DNA of 64,000 nucleotides, taken from IMG/VR virus record IMGVR_UViG_3300036832_000330, positions 1 to 64,000 of that record. The stretch is one strand, 5' to 3'. The notes beneath the pieces were generated by a model. That model did not search any database. It was not told the DNA's origin and saw nothing but the letters and a program-made list of their open reading frames with translations. Below, piece after piece: positions 63,570 through 64,000 of the stretch. Position 1 is the first letter of the stretch; each line of letters starts with the position of its first letter. Origin of the DNA: a virus. The position numbers were made by a program, and so were the translations under genes.

Positions 63570-64000
63570 CTACTCAATGCTCCCCCAGCCGCCTTGACCG
63601 TAGGGGTAAGCGTTCAGGACGGCGTTGATGTATCGCCCAGGAGACTCCACCCGCTTGAAGCGGTTCCAGATCCTGGGGGGCACGTTGGAGTAGTGCCAGG
63701 GTGTGCCATCGCGGAAAATGACCTCCAGTTGTTGCAGGTTCCGGGAGTAGCGCGCCTGGAGGGTCCGGGGTCTAGGAGGGTTGATCGTCCTGGTGGGCCA
63801 GTAGTAGTCCCAGGCCGGATCCGGGGTGGGGCCGAATGGCCCCTGGGTGCCGTGTGGCTCCTCGTCGGAGACCAGGGGGAAGTCCTCAGGCCGCACGTAC
63901 TGGGGGTGCAGCTTGAGCATGGCGTTACGGGCGCGCTCCTCCCGTGCCTGGGAGTAGCTGTCGTAGCCGCGGGCCTTCTCCCGCTCGTTGCGGACTGCGT
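63570..64000 (-). CDS. KTSC-domain protein (partial, 5' end outside window)
   Basis: The visible part has REKARGYDSYSQAREERARN, a linker, then RYSRNLQQLEVIFRDGTPWH, YSNVPPRIWNRFKRVESPGR and YINAVLNAYPYG, matching the KTSC domain (conserved V.F..G..Y.Y..VP...W..F..A.S.G.Y.N..I...Y). The frame is open to the right edge, so the true start is missing; ATG at 63,920 is internal. KTSC function is unclear, often linked with nucleic-acid proteins. Confidence 0.75.
   Translation of the reverse strand, partial: AVRNEREKARGYDSYSQAREERARNAMLKLHPQYVRPEDFPLVSDEEPHGTQGPFGPTPDPAWDYYWPTRTINPPRPRTLQARYSRNLQQLEVIFRDGTPWHYSNVPPRIWNRFKRVESPGRYINAVLNAYPYGQGGWGSIE

Noticed and set aside
1-64000. tRNA genes
   Set aside because: No cloverleaf-like sequence was noticed on either strand by eye; not a substitute for a tRNA search program.

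Overview
This window is an internal 64 kb piece of the genome of a large tailed phage with a contractile tail (myovirus morphology), most likely infecting an actinobacterium. The tail sheath (37,676-39,541), T4-gp19-like tube, gpD-like hub, OB-fold spike and TerL/portal/scaffold/capsid set give the virus type. Two WhiB-family regulators (a family confined to Actinobacteria and their phages), the GC-rich coding and the absence of any host gene give the host guess. Genes run off both ends (a RuvC-like resolvase on the left, a KTSC protein on the right), so neither genome end is present. I saw no tRNA, integrase, insertion sequence or CRISPR array.

Layout. 1-18,577 (minus strand): one long run of tightly coupled genes for DNA replication and recombination, from a winged-helix protein and a WhiB-zinc-ribbon fusion through helicase loader, DnaB-like helicase, primase, SNF2-like helicase, ParB-like protein, possible SSB, family A DNA polymerase, RecA, a Holliday-junction-type nuclease, WhiB and a Cas4-like nuclease to RuvC, with many small zinc or basic proteins between. 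18,578-18,899 is the divergent control region, with a TTGACA promoter, repeats, a leader hairpin and DnaA-box-like sites. 18,900-29,942 (plus): TerL, a block of small proteins sharing an LFHDRR motif, portal, a zinc metalloprotease, scaffold, capsid and head accessory proteins. 29,939-36,370 (minus): a block inverted relative to its flanks, holding connector-type proteins, a collagen-like fibre, endolysin and two holin-like proteins. 36,496-56,166 (plus): neck, sheath, tube, frameshifted tail chaperone, tape measure, baseplate hub and spike, fibres, four tandem paralogous C1q-like proteins and small late genes. 56,206-64,000: an accessory region of short transcription units that switch strand repeatedly, several with a promoter of the form TANNCT, six bases, then the start codon.

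How it works together. The left arm supplies a near-complete replisome plus homologous recombination. The two plus-strand blocks and the inverted block build capsid, neck and contractile tail and lyse the cell. The accessory right end carries regulators, SAP and AT-hook-like DNA-binding candidates, membrane proteins and unknowns. Almost all genes are translationally coupled through ATGA, GTGA, TGATG or TTGA overlaps, and GTG or TTG starts are common.

Most striking observations: (1) a short peptide, LFHDRREEGRR, recurring in at least five otherwise dissimilar small proteins; (2) a recurring C-terminal RRLVR-type tail on unrelated proteins including RecA; (3) a shared phage promoter family, including leaderless units and a 14-bp inverted divergent promoter pair; (4) a +1 frameshift site in the tail chaperone; (5) a perfect CRP/GlxR-type site TGTGA-N6-TCACA; (6) a perfect 32-bp palindrome inside a ParB-like gene; (7) a zinc-knuckle insertion in the DNA polymerase exonuclease domain. 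All function calls come from reading the sequence; no database search was possible.
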